Shown: piece after piece, positions 22,831-34,129 of the stretch | Numbering within the stretch: position 1 is the stretch's first letter | Layout: the number at the start of each line of letters is the position of its first letter | Source: Lagenorhynchus albirostris | Lineage: Eukaryota > Chordata > Mammalia > Artiodactyla > Delphinidae | Length of the DNA stretch: 64,000 nt | Direction: 5' to 3' | Assembly: GCF_949774975.1 (NCBI RefSeq) | Contig: NC_083103.1 | Location: 98,590,900 to 98,654,899, forward strand | Translations under genes and position numbers: made by a program | Notes under the pieces: generated by a model | What the model was told of the DNA's origin: nothing | The model's input: only the letters and a program-made list of their open reading frames with translations | Databases searched by the model: none

Positions 22831-23223
22831 ATAAAAACAAGAACCCATGTGTATGTGCACATATGCACACAAAACACACAAAAACCAAAATGAAATAAGG
22901 CACAGAAAACTTCATTTGCTTCAACTAAAGAAACCTGAGGTTATTTCTATTCTGATGGGCCATGGCAGGGAAACCCCAGACCAACATCATGGCCCAGCCT
23001 GGCCAGCCCAGCCATGGGCCTTTGGGCTCCTTGAAGTTGAGGTACGCAGATCCTGAAGGAGGTGGGGAGAGCTCATCACTCAGAAGAGAAGCTACACCAC
23101 CCACTCTGCAGTCCCGCTGTCCCATGAGCCAATGACTAAATAGGACGACAGCAGGTATGTATGTGGTCTCTGTAATAAATGCACAGCCTCAGAATGTGTG
23201 TCTGCGTTGAAATACAAATCACA
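22831..23223. other. Single-copy DNA, nothing recognised
   Basis: A short CA-rich patch near 22855-22880; otherwise no feature. Confidence 0.4.
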
Positions 23224-23234
23224 GATCCTCTTTT

Positions 23235-23431
23235 TTTTTTTTTTTTTTGCGGTCACTGCTGCGGCCTCTCCCGTTGTGGAGCACAGGCTCCGGACGCACA
23301 GGCTCAGCGGCCATGGCTCATGGGCCCAGCCGCTCCGCAGCATGTGGGATCTTCCCGGACCGGGGCACGAGCCCGTGTCCCCTGCATCGGCAGGCGGACT
23401 CTCAACCACTGCGCCACCAGGGAAGCCCAAT
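23235..23431 (-). mobile_element. CHR-family SINE, ~200-bp subfamily
   Basis: Lacks about 12 bases next to the tail ('gcggtcactgctgcggcc' instead of the usual 'gcggtacgcgggcctctcac'). TSD GATCCTCTTTT at 23224-23234 and 23432-23442. Confidence 0.9.
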
Positions 23432-23464
23432 GATCCTCTTTTATGAGGCTGATCATCAGACACT

Positions 23465-23660
23465 CCTGGATGTTCAACCCAAGTCTACCTGGCTGTGTGC
23501 CCTTGGGTATGTTATCTGGGACCTCTCAGAGTCTTTGTCCCATCTGTAAAATGGGGACATAAATAAATGGTCCCACCTCCTCACAGGATGGTTGGGAGCT
23601 TTAAATGAGACAGTGCATGGAAAGTGGTTAGTGAGTCCAGCACGTGGTGTTTAATAAAAA
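23465..23660 (+). mobile_element. MIR
   Basis: Core words 'ggctgtgtgcccttgggta' and 'tcccatctgtaaaatgggga', and the 3' end 'agcacgtggtgtttaataaa'. Confidence 0.7.
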
Positions 23661-23794
23661 TTAGGAAACACTGTTATGTGCTTCTGCATCTTTCCGTGCA
23701 TATCTACGTATGACCATACTCACATTCCTTTAAATAGTGTACTTTCAGAGAATAAATGGTCTTACCTACATTTACCCATTAATAAAAATAAACA

Positions 23795-23996
23795 GGGCTT
23801 CCCTGGTGGCGCAGTGGTTGAGAGTCCGCCTGCCGATGCAGGGGACGTGGGTTCGTGCCCCGGTCCGGGAAGATCCCACATGCCGCGGAGCGGCTGGGCC
23901 CGTGAGCCATGGCCGCTGAGCCTGCGCGTCCGGAGCCTGTGCTCTGCAACGGGAGAGGTCACAGCAGTGAGAGGGCTGCGTACCGCAAAAAAAAAA
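23795..23996 (+). mobile_element. CHR-family SINE, ~200-bp subfamily
   Basis: Near-consensus copy. Perfect 14-bp TSD AATAAAAATAAACA at 23781-23794 and 23997-24010. Among the youngest-looking copies here. Confidence 0.92.
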
Positions 23997-24010
23997 AATA
24001 AAAATAAACA

Positions 24011-24609
24011 AACAAAAACCTATGTCTGGGTACAGGAGACCCATATGCTACACACACACATATACATATATGTAGTTTAATTTTATAACAGGAAAGGGAA
24101 TTACCAGATATTTTGTCCAACCTCTACCCAAAGTAGGCCTCCCACCTAAAAGATCCGAGACCGTTCGATGACTCCCTCTTATGAAGGCTCAGTTTACTTC
24201 CATGTCACCTGTACTACGGATCCCTGTTCTGACCACCAGAATCACATAGAAGAAAACTCACTGCTACAGAGAAGCATTTCCAATATTAAACAAACAAACA
24301 AACATTCCAAAGCTCTACTGTTTTCTCCGAGTATTCTCTTTCCCAGAATAAATATCCCAGAACCTGCACTGCTCCTTGTAACACATCATTTTTTAGCCCT
24401 CTCACCACTATGGATCTCTGAACTTTAAAACAGAGCCTGCCTTGAATTGAACATAATATTCCACATGTGGTCTGAATAATGCTGGATAGAAATACAGATT
24501 GTATTCACTCATTGATTAACTAATTGATCCAACACTTATTGACAGCAGAAACTAAGCTCATCGCATGTTTGGACATATATATTAAATAGCATAATAAACG
24601 CTATATATA
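24011..24609. other. Single-copy DNA, nothing recognised
   Basis: An ACA/ACAT run lies at 24050-24072 and an AAAC run at about 24288-24304. No gene. Confidence 0.4.
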
Positions 24610-24862
24610 AAAGGTGACCTCTTCAGCATGGTGTCTATAGTTAATAACATTGTTTTGTACATTTGAAAGTTGCTAAGAGAGTAGATCTTAAAAGTTCTCA
24701 TCACAAGAAAAACAATTTGTTACTATGTGTGGTAATGGATGTTAACTAGACCTCTTGTGGTGATCATTTTGCAATATATACAAATATGGAATCACTATGT
24801 TGTACACCTGAACTAATATAACGTAACATGTCAGTTATATTTCAATTAAAAATAATAAAATA
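24610..24862 (+). mobile_element. L1 3' UTR fragment (older L1M-type)
   Basis: Familiar L1 3' words: 'gtctatagttaataacattg', 'agatcttaaaagttctcatc', 'gtggtgatcattttgcaata' and 'ttgtacacctgaactaatat', then an A-rich end. Confidence 0.75.
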
Positions 24863-25680
24863 TTCTACCAAAAGAAATCACCTCTTGGTTGTGCATGTTG
24901 GAGATCATCCATGGCCAAGCATTCATTCCAAGGATGTTTCTCCCATCCCAGCCATGCTTCCTGGTATTCTTCATTTCATTTGCAGTTGTTATGGGCTCAG
25001 GAACCACGAATTCACTTTTAACCTTTGCCTAAAAAACAAAATAAAAAGAGATGCATCTCCCTCAGAAAATTCCTTCACACTTCTCAGCACCAAACAGAAA
25101 GATCTTGGTATCAGGCACTGTTTTGTATGGTCACCCAGTCACCCTTCTCCGTGGCAATAGCACCAGTGACTGAGAATGAATTCCATACTTAAAGAAGAAA
25201 GTAAAATGAGTGTTAACAAGGTTAGGCCTGTGAAGGCCCACGCTCTCATCGGCCAAGGAAGCTTCCATGGAAGGTCACTGGGAAGAGCAGGAGTTTGCAT
25301 GGAGGGGGCTGAGGGCTTGCACAGCCCTGGCTGGAGGGAGGGGAGTGCAGTCCAATGGCACTCACCAGGACTGGTGCAACGCAGGCCTGCCTGGAGGCCA
25401 GAGGAGAGACAGGATGCTGCTTGAAGATCCCAGCCAGACTTTCCTTTCTCTAAAGCAAACTTAACCAAGCTCACACAGAGTAGGGGAAGCTCAGTGTTTA
25501 TTTTCCAGCTGTCAAGCTTGGCAAGGACCCCGGCCTTCTATTTCCACCTTGAGGATTTTGGTGGCCTGGGGAGCTCCTTGAACAGCCTTCCAACCTCAGA
25601 CTTTCAGGCCTGCTTCTCCTCCTTTGCTCCTACCTCTTCACTGTGCCCTCTCTCAGGGACACTTTTTCAGTGTGTTTGAG
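24863..25680. other. Single-copy DNA, nothing recognised
   Basis: Moderate GC. Open frames on both strands have no familiar domain. Confidence 0.4.
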
Positions 25681-25707
25681 TTTTTTTTTTTTTATTATTT
25701 ATTTATT

Positions 25708-26000
25708 GGGATTTCCCTGGTGGTCCAGTGATTAAGAATCTGCCTTCCAATGCAGGGGACATGGGTTCAATCCCTGATTGGGGAACTGAGATCTCACTTG
25801 CCATGGGGTAACTAAGCCCGTGCACTCTAGAGCCTGCGTGCCACAACTAGAGAGCCCACATGTTCTGGAGCCTGCGCGCTGCAACTACTGAGCCTGTGCA
25901 CCACAACTAGAGAGCCCGTGCTGCAATGAAAGAGCCCACATGCCATAACTAAGACCTGATGCAGCCAAATAAATAAATAAATATTTTTTAAAAAAACACA
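25708..26000 (+). mobile_element. CHR-family SINE, long form, diverged
   Basis: Head 'gggatttccctggtggtcca' and repeated 'acaactagagagccc' modules, ending in an AAAT tail. Inserted in the tail of the host SINE. Confidence 0.8.
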
Positions 26001-26007
26001 AGAAACA

Positions 26008-26205
26008 GGGCTTCCCTGGTGGCACAGTGGTTGAGAGTCCGCCTGCCGATGCAGGGGACATGGGTTCGTGCCTCGGTCCGGGAGGATCCCACATGCTGCG
26101 GAGCGGCTGGGCCCATGAGCCATGGCTGCTGGGCCTGCGTGTCCGGAGCCTGTGCTCCGCAGAGGGAGAGGCCACAACAGTGAGAGGCCCATGTACCACA
26201 GAAAA
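26008..26205 (+). mobile_element. CHR-family SINE, ~200-bp subfamily
   Basis: Near-complete body inserted directly after the A-rich tail of the preceding SINE, followed by its own A/C-rich tail to about 26250. It is the youngest member of the nest by position and similarity. Confidence 0.85.
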
Positions 26206-26424
26206 AACAAAACAAAACACAAAAAAAACCCCACAAAAAACAAACAAAAAAATTTATTTGGTTGTGCTGAGTCTTAGTTGCAGCAGGAGGGCTCCTTAGT
26301 TGTGGCTCGCCAGCTCCTTAGTTGTGGCACGCATGTGGGATCTAGTTCCCTGACCAGGGATTGAACCCAGGCCCCCTGCATTGGGAGCATGGAGTCTTAT
26401 CCTCTGCACCACCAGGTATGTCCC

Positions 26425-27259
26425 AGTATTTGAGTAATTTTATTGCCATTTCCAAGCCTGCTGGATAGCTCAGCAAGTAAGAGATACTAGCCATGCAAAC
26501 CCGTTACCCTGAACTCCTAGGTCACTGCTTCAGGCAGAGTGGGAAGGGTGATTTGGAAGAGGTAGAACCCAAACAGTTGGGGGGAAGAAACAAACAAGGC
26601 TGTTGGTACAGAGGCCTGGAGATGCTTCTGGCCTTTTCTATTCTGAACAGAGATAACTCTGACTTGTCCCATGAGTAGATCCATGGATGAAAAGCAGAAG
26701 AGCTGGGATTGGTCCTAAAGCCATCTCTGCCTTGCCAGGTGACCTCTTCCTGGGGCTCAATTTCCCTGTTTGAGAAATGAACTTAGCCTCCCAGCGCTGT
26801 TAATGAGCTTCAATGAACTGGGAGATGGAAAGGTGTTTGGAATTCTTTGGAGGGTTTCCAGAGTTATCCGTGAAGGTGTAGAAAAAGCAGGCAAAGTGAG
26901 GCGGACATCGCCACTTTACCGATAAAACCAAAGCGTCAGAAGTTGCACTCGTGGAAACCTGGCTCATGCCACCCAGTGGTGTACAAAGCCATGCCCCGTT
27001 TCCTATTTGAGCCCTGTGAGAATCCAGACAGCATCTAAATTTTGATTTGATTTTCTTCTGTCTGAGGTAACTTCAGGGCTCTGTCCCTGGAAACAGACAA
27101 ATGCATTAGATGCAGAATTCCCAAATGCTGGTCTGTGGACCAGTGCTGCCACACAAGGATTTTACTGATTAAGATGAAAAGAGAACAATAAGAACACTGG
27201 AAGAATCTTTCATAGAGTTAAATTTATTTCACTTAAAGAACGGAGATTGTTATTGCAAC
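26425..27259. other. Mostly single-copy DNA with a MIR fragment
   Basis: About 26695-26835 carries MIR-like words ('tgccttgccaggtgacctc', 'caatttccctgtttgagaaa'). Nothing else recognised. Confidence 0.45.
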
Positions 27260-27372
27260 GTCAGATCCAAGAGGACAAGGACTTTGCTATTCTCATTCTC
27301 TGTTTTTTCACCAACACCCAGAATACCTGTATGTAATGGGCACTTGATAAATATTTGTTGAATGAATGAATT
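27260..27372 (+). mobile_element. L2 3' end
   Basis: Canonical L2 3' words: 'gaggacaaggactttgctat' and 'gggcacttgataaatatttg', then 'ttgaatgaatgaa'. Confidence 0.75.
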
Positions 27373-27644
27373 ATTTCCTTCCTATTCTCCTAGCATTAAA
27401 ATATCCTTTCTTTGCTGAAATGGTATTAGTAGTGTCAGGTTTGGGAGTTTTTAAAAAAAATATTTTTCCTTGGAAAAAATCAAAGTATATAATTAAAATG
27501 TTCACGGATCTATCATGTTTAAGGTTGGGAATCTCTGGACCAGATGATCCACCAAAGAACATTCAATCCTATGATCCATCAGACGCTGCATGGAAACATG
27601 CTCACAGTCCTTAGGCCACATCCCAGAAGAGATGTTTCCTTTCT

Positions 27645-27765
27645 GAGATCTTAGAGGCAGAGAGATCTGGGCTCAGACACTGGAAAACATACGAGTCATA
27701 TGACTTTGGACAAGTGGCTGAAGCGTGTTTTCTCCTCTGTAGAATGGGAGTCATGCTACTTGGTC
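27645..27765 (+). mobile_element. MIR fragment
   Basis: Core words 'tatgactttggacaagtgg' and 'ctcctctgtagaatgggagt'. Confidence 0.6.
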
Positions 27766-28095
27766 TTTGTTTTGTTTTGTTTGGGGGAGGGCTGTACCAT
27801 TTGTGGATTTTCAGCCCTGTGAAGGAAGGATGTCCCAGGGGCCTGGCTGCCTGAAGATTTTCTCCATCTTCTCTGGGAAAGATGGTCCCTTTTCTAGGCT
27901 GGTCCTTGGATCCAAGATACCCTTTAAAGAGAAAAAGAGCAACATCTCCTTCTAAATTGGGCACATTCTTGCCAGTATGGGGGGAAACTGGAGCAAATCG
28001 TAATGCAATGAGTTGAGGGGAAAAAGTGAGTTTTTTAAAAAGCTGAACATATTTTACTTAAAGGATCATTCTTATTAAATGTATTTGGTATTAAA

Positions 28096-28468
28096 CGGTC
28101 TTTCTTCCCTGGTGGCGCAGTGGTTAAGAATACACCTGCCAATGCAGGGGACACGAGTTCAATCCCTGGTCCAGGAAGATCCCACATGCTGTGGAGCAAC
28201 TAAGCCCATGCGCCACAACTACTGAGCCTGTGCTCTAGAGCCTGCATGCCACAACGACTGAAGCCCACATGCCCTAGAGCATGCACACCGCAACTACTGA
28301 GCCCGCGCGCCGCAACGACTGACGCCTGCGCGCCTAGAGCCCGTGCTCCGCAATAAGAGAAGCCACCGCAATGAGAAGCCCGCCCACCGCAACTAGAGAA
28401 AGCTTGCGCACAGCAAAAAAGACCCAATGCAGCCAAAAAAAAAAAAAAGTTGGGGGGGAAGAAATGTC
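28096..28468 (+). mobile_element. CHR-family SINE, long form
   Basis: Head at about 28103; A-tail to about 28448, then G-rich extension. TSD TTTGGTATTAAA at 28084-28095 and 28469-28480. A few non-SINE bases at each edge suggest small untemplated or transduced additions. Confidence 0.88.
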
Positions 28469-28653
28469 TTTGGTATTAAAGATTTTTATTCAGTTACTAT
28501 ATGATGGTGATAGTGGATGGTAGTTGTTTCTTTTTAAAGGCAGGAATTAACAAAATTTAAAGTTTCCAAAGTAAAAACACCCCTGAGACTCTACATTGTT
28601 GTGTCAAACTGACCTAAGACAGCTTGGTCTTGCACAATTTTTAGGTTCTTTTT

Positions 28654-29005
28654 TTTTTCCATAAATTTATTTATTTATTTTTGGCTGTGTTGGGTCTTCA
28701 TTGCTGTGCTCAGGCTTCTCTAGTTGCGGCGAGCAGGGGCTACTCTTCGTTGCAGTGCGCCGACTTCTCATTGTGGTGGCTTCTCTTGTTGCGGAGCATG
28801 GTATGTAGGTGCCTGGGCTTTAGTAGTTGTGGTATGCGTGCTCGGTAGCTGTGGCTTGCGGGCTCTAGAGCACAGGCTCAGTAGTTGTGATGAACAGGCT
28901 CAGTTGCTCCACGACATATGGGATCTTCCTGGACCAGGGCTTGAACCCATGTCCCCTGCACTGGCAGGCGGATTCCCAGCCACTGCACCACCAGGGAAGT
29001 CCCTA
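28654..29005 (-). mobile_element. CHR-family SINE, long form
   Basis: Full minus-strand copy with TSD TTAGGTTCTTTTT at 28641-28653 and 29006-29018. Confidence 0.9.
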
Positions 29006-29189
29006 TTAGGTTCTTTTTGACAGACATTGGTAACTTCCCTCCAACTTCACCAGCAGGTCCTAAATTACAGTGAAAGAGAGGCACAGACTAAATTCTGCCA
29101 CACATGCAAGCATTAGCAATTAGCTACGAAAACAGTCCTACAGCCAGCTCTGTGGGCTCAACGAAGTTGAAGCTCTATCCTTTTCCAGG

Positions 29190-29415
29190 GTTTCTGGGCA
29201 CTATTGACGTTTGGGGGTGGGTCATTCTTTGTTGGGGAAGGGGACTGTCCTGTGCACTGTAGCATGTTTAGCAGCATCTCTGGCCTCTACCCACAAGATG
29301 CCAATGGCTTCCCACAAAACACACACACACAATTGTGACAAACAAAAATATCTCCAGACATTGTAAATGCCCTGGTCGGGGGCAGGAGGTGCAAAATTGT
29401 CCGCAGCTGAGAATC
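29190..29415 (-). mobile_element. MER5A-type hAT (Charlie) nonautonomous DNA transposon
   Basis: Reverse of the MER5A pattern: 'tctgggcactattgacgttt', 'ctgtgcactgtagcatgttt', 'tggcctctacccacaagatg' and 'atctccagacattg', close to full length. Confidence 0.8.
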
Positions 29416-29477
29416 AGTCACTCCATCAAGCATCTTGCAAAGCAAATTTCACTCACAGTAGACTCACATCACTTTTT

Positions 29478-29866
29478 TTTAAAAAACATCTTTATTGGAG
29501 TATAATTGCTTTACATTGTTGTGTTAGTTGCTGCTGTATAACAAAGTGAATCAGCTATACATACACACATATCCCCATATCCCCTCCCTCTTGCGTCTCC
29601 CTCCCTCCCTCCCTATCCCACCCCTCTAGGCGGTCACAAAGCACGGAGCTGATCTCCCTGTGCTATGTATGCGGCTGCTTCCCACGCGGCTGCTTCCCAC
29701 TAGCTATCTATTTACATTTGGGAGTGTATATAGGTCCATGCTACTCTCTCACTTGGTCCCAGCTTACCCTTCCCCCTTCCCGTGTCCTCAAGTCCATTCT
29801 CTACATCTATGTCTTTATTCCTGTCCTGCCCCTAGGTTCTTCAGAACCTTTTTTTTTCTTTTTCAG
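29478..29866 (-). mobile_element. 5'-truncated L1 (3' UTR only), fairly young
   Basis: 'atctttattggagtataatt', 'caaagtgaatcagctatac' and 'ggcggtcacaaagcacgg' are artiodactyl/cetacean L1 3' UTR words. TSD ATCACTTTTT at 29468-29477 and 29867-29876. A 15-bp unit GCGGCTGCTTCCCAC is duplicated near 29670-29700. Confidence 0.85.
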
Positions 29867-29876
29867 ATCACTTTTT

Positions 29877-30399
29877 AAGCAATGCCAGGCAGCCAGATCT
29901 TGTATACGTTTCTTAAAATACGACCAGGCAAAATTCTGGGCCTAGGCACTGTTCTGAAGGGTGCAGGCTACCGGGCTACACAGTTCATTCATGAAAAGTG
30001 CCCCGTCAATATTTCTAACCAATCCACATGTCTTGAACATCATTCCTTTCACCAGTAAAAAAAAAACAAAAAAAAAACATTTCTGACACCAACTGTGCGC
30101 ATTAACAAAGCTCTGATGTTAACAGGAGACAGAGATCATTAAAGCGCTTGTAGCGACCACTTCAAGGGTATGGACTTTTGATTAGAGATTTTCAAATGCT
30201 AACTAACCAACTAAAGTGTGAGAGATACACAACATTCTTCATCCCGAAGTAATTTTCAATAAAGGCAATATAATAGCTCGATATGACAGCTATTTAGATA
30301 TCCCAAATCTTCATTATTATTACTTTAGAGATATTACTGATCCATGAAATCCAAAAGGCTGAAAACCGCTGCCTCACATCAAACCTCTTCTTTGTGAAA
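29877..30399. other. Single-copy DNA, nothing recognised
   Basis: An A-rich run near 30057-30078; otherwise no feature. Confidence 0.4.
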
Positions 30400-31120
30400 G
30401 GCTATTCAGGTGGACGCAAGTCCCCCCAAAGGGAAACGGGACTCTGGCACTCAGACTGTTCCTGCATGCAATTTGTAGCCAAATTTTAATGAAAACCAAT
30501 GTCCCCAGCCACTTTTCCCAACTGACAGAGAGGATGGTTTAGAACAGAAGTCAGCCTAGGGTCCATCCTGCGGGTGAACTGCATGATTGCCAACCGGAGT
30601 TTGTTGCTCGGCGAGTTTGTGTGTATAAGAATGCACAAGTTGCAATTAATTCCCAGCGAAGTCACTCCTCAAGTTAATTAGAAATGCAAAGTGTGAGTCT
30701 AAATGTTATGAGATTATAAAATGGCTTTAATAATGGGAACAATGAGATTGAAGCATATGCATTCTGGCCATGTGAATATTTCACGACAGTGTCAATCTGA
30801 TTTCATTTGCCTAATCATGCCATTGATATGCAGCCACCAGCCTGCAAATAGAAAGGCTGAATTGCAGCAGATCACCCTTCTAATGTCATAATTATTAATA
30901 CTGGAGGGAAATGGAGCTGCTACACTTCAATGGAAACTGCTGGGCCTTTGGAATTGAGATGGGGATGGCCCAGCTGGGGGAGGAGGAGGGGAGAGGCGCA
31001 CCGGCCTCAACATCCCCATCCTGCTTCTGGGCCAGAAGTATTTAGGTAATTAGGCAGCTCCACCAATTAAAGTGACGAGAATGCTGGGGAGAAGGGCTGC
31101 AGGGCGTAAATTCTCCAGTC
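30400..31120. promoter_or_regulatory. Candidate conserved enhancer
   Basis: Repeat-free. Dense TAATTA/TTAATTA words near 30643-30650, 30672-30680, 30889-30897 and 31044-31050, with octamer-like 'aaatgcaaag' near 30681. E-box and GATA-like words lie between them. By eye it reads as constrained low-CpG sequence. One of the two strongest noncoding candidates. Confidence 0.5.
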
Positions 31121-31574
31121 CTCAATCAAAACCACGATGAAACACGCTGGCAACACGCTCGCGACTCTAAAGGAAAAGGAAGAGCCATTTTGCGGCCGTA
31201 GAGGATTCTGCGCGTGAGGGTCCAGCTGGCTGCTGGATGACAGGGTTGAGGGCTGACCAGGGCAGCAGGCTCTCTCCCTTTTGGCTTCCTCTAGTCGGTC
31301 AGCATGTTCCATATACTTTGTGCACAAATCTCTTTTATAGGCACAGAATCTGACTTCCTCCTTGACATTTGAGAACTGTTTTCCCTTTATTTCCGATTAC
31401 ACTGCTTTGGGACATTTCTCCTACCATTAACTCAGTTCCCCGTGTGTCTTGCCTCTCCATTTGAAGCATAAGGAATGGCTAGTCCAGATGCTCTCTGATT
31501 CCTCCATGGCGCTTAGTACAGTGTCATGAATATGGTGGCTTGATTGACTGCACCAGCAGTGTTGCGAACTCTTA
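31121..31574. other. Single-copy DNA, nothing recognised
   Basis: Moderate GC; no gene or repeat identified. Confidence 0.4.
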
Positions 31575-31730
31575 GGCAGCACAGTGTAAGGAAAGGCTGC
31601 TAGATGGAAATCTGTAAGACGTAGGATTGAATCCTGGCTCTGCACCAAACTTAGGCAAGTCACCTAAGCCCTCTTAGTCTCAGTTTCCCCATTTATAAAA
31701 TGAGGGTCTCACAGTTGTTGTAGGGGACTC
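31575..31730 (+). mobile_element. MIR
   Basis: 'gattgaatcctggctctgc', 'taggcaagtcacctaagcc' and 'cagtttccccatttataaaa' give the tRNA-related part and core. Confidence 0.75.
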
Positions 31731-31992
31731 TTCAAGAAAAAGAATGTGACATCACTATTTATTTAGCTACACAATGCCTTGTTTCAAAAAGGATCTGGTG
31801 CAACCAGAAAGCACTTAATAAAATGCCAAGTGCTGTGCACATTTTCCCACTTTCACATTTGCACAGTTTAAGATGTACATCTTCAGTCTTGAGTTTCTCT
31901 GCTTCCTTTTACTCCAAGAAGTCTCCTCCCAGCCTAACAGGTCATTACCTGGAAATAAGCACTAGAAGGGTTTCCTTTCAAGGAATAGTTCT

Positions 31993-32088
31993 GGGAATTC
32001 CCTAGCAGTCCAGTGGTTAGGCCTGGGTTCAATCCCTGGTTGGGAAGCTAAGATCCTGCAAGCCACACAGCGAGGCCAAACAAAAAAA
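31993..32088 (+). mobile_element. CHR-family SINE, short form, internally shortened
   Basis: Only about 96 bp: the head joins early to the B-box region ('ggttaggcctgggttcaatc'). TSD GAATAGTTCT at 31983-31992 and 32089-32098. Confidence 0.85.
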
Positions 32089-32184
32089 GAATAGTTCTTA
32101 CACCCAGAATTTCTTGTCCATAATATTCACAGATAATGACATAGGATTATATTAAATCTAGGCAGCACATTTTTTGTGCTTTTA

Positions 32185-32340
32185 AAAAGTGAACAAATTA
32201 GTTAACTTCTCTAAACCTCAGGGACCTTATCTGTAAAATGGAGATAATAATAGTCCTTGTCACAGAAAATTAATGTGAAGACTGAGATGACATATAGAAC
32301 ATATATAGGATGGTGCCCAACTTACAGAAAGCTCTCTCTA
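32185..32340 (+). mobile_element. MIR fragment
   Basis: 'taacttctctaaacctcag' and 'atctgtaaaatggagataat', with a decayed 3' part. Confidence 0.6.
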
Positions 32341-32604
32341 TATGTAATCTGTTACTATTATTACTTTTAATTACTTTTATTATTATTAAACATTGTATTA
32401 TATAATAAATAATACTATTACTAATTATTATTAATAATTATAAAATAATAAGTAGTGAGATAATGGTGAACTCCAGGGAACCTGGGAAGTTAGAGATATC
32501 ATGACAAATGTAACTCTTGATTACCTTCTTGCTGTCAGGCTGCATACAGAACTGTAGGTTGTCACTACATGTCCACAGCATCCAGAACTTGTGAAATGTG
32601 CACT

Positions 32605-32830
32605 ATAGATATAATAATTGTTAACACTTATATGGCTCTAAATGCGTGTGGGACACTGTTCTAAGCACTTTACATGTAACTCATTTAATTCCTACAACGG
32701 CTTTCATGAAGTGGGTGAGTCCTACCATTCTACCCATCTTACAGATGAAGACACTGAGGCAGAGGGAGGCGTATAACTTGTCCAAGGTCACAGAGGCAAT
32801 AAATAGCAGAGCCGGGATCAAAATCACGTA
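32605..32830 (-). mobile_element. MIR
   Basis: 'ttctaagcactttacatgta', 'atcttacagatgaagacact' and 'cagagccgggatcaaaa' in MIR minus-strand order. Confidence 0.75.
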
Positions 32831-33674
32831 ACCTGCCTTCGGAGTCCATCCATGCCTCTACAGTGGGGATGGACCACACTGTGCTGCTTCCTTACTATTA
32901 GGAATTCACAGGAAAGGAGAAATTCTAGGTCTACTCCCATCACTCCTCCTCCTGGGGAGCTAAGAGCCTTGCACTACTCAGCAGTGTTTTTTAAATGTTT
33001 TTATCCTGAAAGCCATCAGGCAAAATGCACGCTCTTCAGGTTAAGGCATGCAGCGCCACTCACTCACTGTTGGATTATACCTCCCTTATTTCCCGAGGAC
33101 ATGTGAACGTGCAGCCCTGTGCTCTAAGAAATAGGATTGGAGCCTGGCATCTGGATTTGAACCCAAGCAATGCTATTGCAGTCGGGGGTGCTGGGCTTTG
33201 CCAGTAGGGTGGAAATGAGAAGAAGCTGTGACAGGAGAGAGGGGTTTCCTCTTCTCAGTCTTCATCCAAGGCAAACACCTGAGGCTGGGAGGTTGGCAGA
33301 GGCCACAGGGCGAGGGACCGCTCATGCTTTACTAGGGAGTTTGGGCTTAAGGTTTCAGGCCGTGGCCCAAATGGCAGGTATTCACTTGCCTTTGCTTATC
33401 TCAATCCGTTGCATATCCTGTTTCCCCAATAGACCGGGTGTCCCCAAACACTGCGTCTCTTTCCTCTGTACCTCCCGTCTGCAGCCAGGTCAGAGCTCTA
33501 CATTCAGGCGCCACCCGCTGCCTGGCGCTCATCCAGGCTCTCTCAGCAGATAACTGGGAGACCTCGGAGACCCAGGCTTGGTGATTCTCAGCGGCAGCGC
33601 CTACACTTGAGTCTTTGCCCCCATGTTGCCGCTGACTCAGCTCTCCAAGTGCAGCCAAGGGGCAGCGGAGGGGA
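32831..33674. other. Single-copy DNA, nothing recognised
   Basis: The 127-codon open frame at 33170-33553 shows no familiar domain, and I do not support it as a gene. Confidence 0.4.
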
Positions 33675-33855
33675 GAAGCAGTGCAGCACAGTGGGTACAA
33701 GCACAGAGGCAGCAGCAGGAATGTCAAGGCCCAAATCTTGGCTTCCCTTCATTTCAGTGGCGTGGCCTTGGGAAAATACTTAACTTTTTAGTGCCCCCAT
33801 TTTCCTCATTTTTTAAAATGAGAACTAATAACAATACCTAACTTGGAGACTTGTT
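33675..33855 (+). mobile_element. MIR
   Basis: 'gtgcagcacagtgggtacaa', 'ggccttgggaaaatacttaa' and 'ttttttaaaatgagaactaa' follow MIR order. Confidence 0.65.
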
Positions 33856-33908
33856 GTGGTAATCTGTTAATCTGTTAATCCAGACACAGCATGTAGAATA
33901 GGGCTTAG

Positions 33909-34029
33909 TGGAAATTCCCTGGTGGTCCAGTGGTTAGGATTCAGCGCTTTCACTGCCGGGACCCAGGTTCGATCCCTGGTCAGGGAACTAAGATCCCGAA
34001 AGCCAAATAATAATAATAATAATAATAAT
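33909..34029 (+). mobile_element. CHR-family SINE, short form
   Basis: Head 'gaaattccctggtggtccag', B-box 'ggttcgatccctggtcaggg' and a tail of ATA/AAT triplets (about 34006-34029). Confidence 0.88.
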
Positions 34030-34129
34030 GCCTGGTGCATAATAGGTGCTCAAAAAAGAATCGTTTTTATTCTTTTTCATCACATGTAAATCAGCCACTC
34101 AGGCATCTAGGTAGTTCCTCCATCTCTGA

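Larger units (their letters stand above)
25681..26424 (-). mobile_element. CHR-like SINE host of a nested SINE cluster
   Basis: A minus-strand SINE whose T-rich tail (25681-25707) is separated from its body (26252-26424) by two plus-strand SINEs. Flanks 'tgtgtttgagt' and 'agtatttgagt' look like its decayed TSD. Confidence 0.7.

Noticed and set aside
33170..33553. 127-codon plus-strand frame in a repeat-poor stretch
   Set aside because: No domain, no splice context, no similarity to a known protein that I can recognise; chance length is plausible.
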